From the NCBI GenBank assembly GCA_030637805.1, contig DAOWFV010000245.1, positions 1 to 5,176 of the forward strand: a stretch of 5,176 nucleotides of DNA. The letters are read 5' to 3'. Positions 4,609 to 5,176 of this stretch are shown piece after piece. Positions within the stretch are counted from its first letter, which is position 1. Each line of letters opens with the position of its first letter. The translations under genes were made by a program, and so were the position numbers. Under the pieces are notes generated by a model. It saw only the letters and a program-made list of their open reading frames with translations. It was not told where the DNA came from and ran no database searches. The DNA comes from Acidobacteriota bacterium. Lineage in GTDB: Bacteria; Acidobacteriota; Thermoanaerobaculia; Thermoanaerobaculales; Sulfomarinibacteraceae.

Positions 4609-5176
4609 ATGGAAACACGAGCAACAGAGATAGACATCGATCGGGCGGCGGCACGGCTTGGAGAGATCCAGCGCGCGGTGTCGGAGGTCGTGGTTGGCCA
4701 GGACCGCCTGGTGGAGTTCCTGCTGGTGGCGATGCTGTGCCGGGGGCACGTCCTCCTCGAGGGCGTCCCTGGTCTGGCCAAGACCCTCACCGTGCGCACC
4801 CTGGCGGGTGTGATCGGCGGCGCCTTCCAGCGGCTGCAGTTCACACCGGATCTTCTGCCCGCGGATGTCACGGGGACCCAGATATTCGATCCCAGAACCT
4901 CGCAGTTCGTTCCGCACACCGGTCCGGTCTTCTCCAACCTGGTGCTCGCCGACGAGATCAACCGGGCGCCGGCAAAGGTGCAGTCGGCCCTGCTCGAGGC
5001 CATGGAGGAGCGCCAGGTCACGATCGGCGACACGACCCACGATCTCCCCGATCCCTTTGTCGTGCTGGCGACCCAGAACCCGATCGAGCAGGAGGGTACC
5101 TACCCCCTGCCCGAGGCGCAGCTCGACCGTTTTCTCTTCAAGGTGCTGGTGGACTACCCCGCTCCGGAGGAGGAGC
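4609..5176 (+). CDS. MoxR-family AAA+ ATPase, N-terminal part, 3'-truncated
   Basis: N-terminal 189 codons of a cytoplasmic MoxR ATPase (full length usually about 310-350 aa); the frame is open at the right edge. Visible motifs: EVVVGQDRLVEFLLVAML (26-43), typical of the family's N-terminal helix; Walker A GVPGLAKT (52-59); the family signature FTPDLLPADVTGT (78-90); Walker B VLADEINRA (112-120); the following PAKVQSALLEAMEERQVT (121-138), also a family hallmark; sensor 1 N157 in LATQNPIEQEGTYPLPEAQ; and the arginine-finger region LDRF (R174 of AQLDRF). All catalytic residues expected in this part are present. MoxR proteins act as chaperone-like ATPases, often encoded just upstream of DUF58 and VWA-domain proteins, which would lie beyond the window. 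The ATG at 4609 is chosen because a G-rich ribosome-binding site lies 4 nt upstream and family similarity begins close after it. Confidence 0.95.
   Translation, partial: METRATEIDIDRAAARLGEIQRAVSEVVVGQDRLVEFLLVAMLCRGHVLLEGVPGLAKTLTVRTLAGVIGGAFQRLQFTPDLLPADVTGTQIFDPRTSQFVPHTGPVFSNLVLADEINRAPAKVQSALLEAMEERQVTIGDTTHDLPDPFVVLATQNPIEQEGTYPLPEAQLDRFLFKVLVDYPAPEEE

Noticed and set aside
4588..5040. 150- and 145-codon minus-strand frames over the MoxR gene
   Set aside because: Both are antisense to an unmistakable AAA+ ATPase with Walker A, Walker B and sensor 1 motifs.

Overview
The window is high-GC bacterial chromosome (coding regions are strongly G/C-rich at third positions). It carries four protein-coding genes, two of them cut by the window edges. 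No rRNA, tRNA, CRISPR array, transposase or phage gene was seen. The gene set suggests an Acidobacteriota-like or related soil/marine lineage: the second half of a tandem M16 peptidase, a PknB-type kinase with a membrane anchor and external domain, an RNase Z-like hydrolase and a MoxR ATPase. That placement is inferred from protein style, not from a marker gene.

Layout. (1) Positions 1-1272, plus strand: the C-terminal part of an M16 (insulinase-family) peptidase. The frame is open to the left edge. (2) Positions 1273-1535: a convergent intergenic gap of 263 bp, almost filled by a 237-bp inverted-repeat element (1291-1527). Its 32-bp arms match at 30 of 32 positions and are built from an AT-rich heptamer (AGTTTTG). 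Three shorter complementary pairs are nested inside in the correct order. (3) Positions 4323 down to 1536, minus strand: a two-gene transcription unit. The first gene is a 642-aa transmembrane Ser/Thr protein kinase. It is followed after 7 bp by a 283-aa metallo-beta-lactamase-fold hydrolase related to RNase Z. (4) Positions 4324-4608: a divergent control region with an imperfect direct repeat (4354-4383 and 4426-4452), a 10-bp palindrome and weak -10 candidates for both directions. (5) Positions 4609-5176, plus strand: the N-terminal 189 codons of a MoxR-family AAA+ ATPase, running off the right edge.

How the genes may work together. The kinase has a cytoplasmic catalytic domain, one membrane span and an outside part with TPR-like helices and a beta-rich C-terminal domain. 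It looks like a receptor that senses something at the envelope. Its tight coupling to the RNase Z-like hydrolase suggests shared expression. The divergent MoxR gene shares the control region; MoxR ATPases commonly act with VWA/DUF58 partners in envelope or complex maturation, but those partners would lie outside the window.

The most unusual item is the heptamer-built inverted-repeat element between the convergent genes. The duplicated motif in the divergent control region is second. No defence or biosynthetic system is visible.
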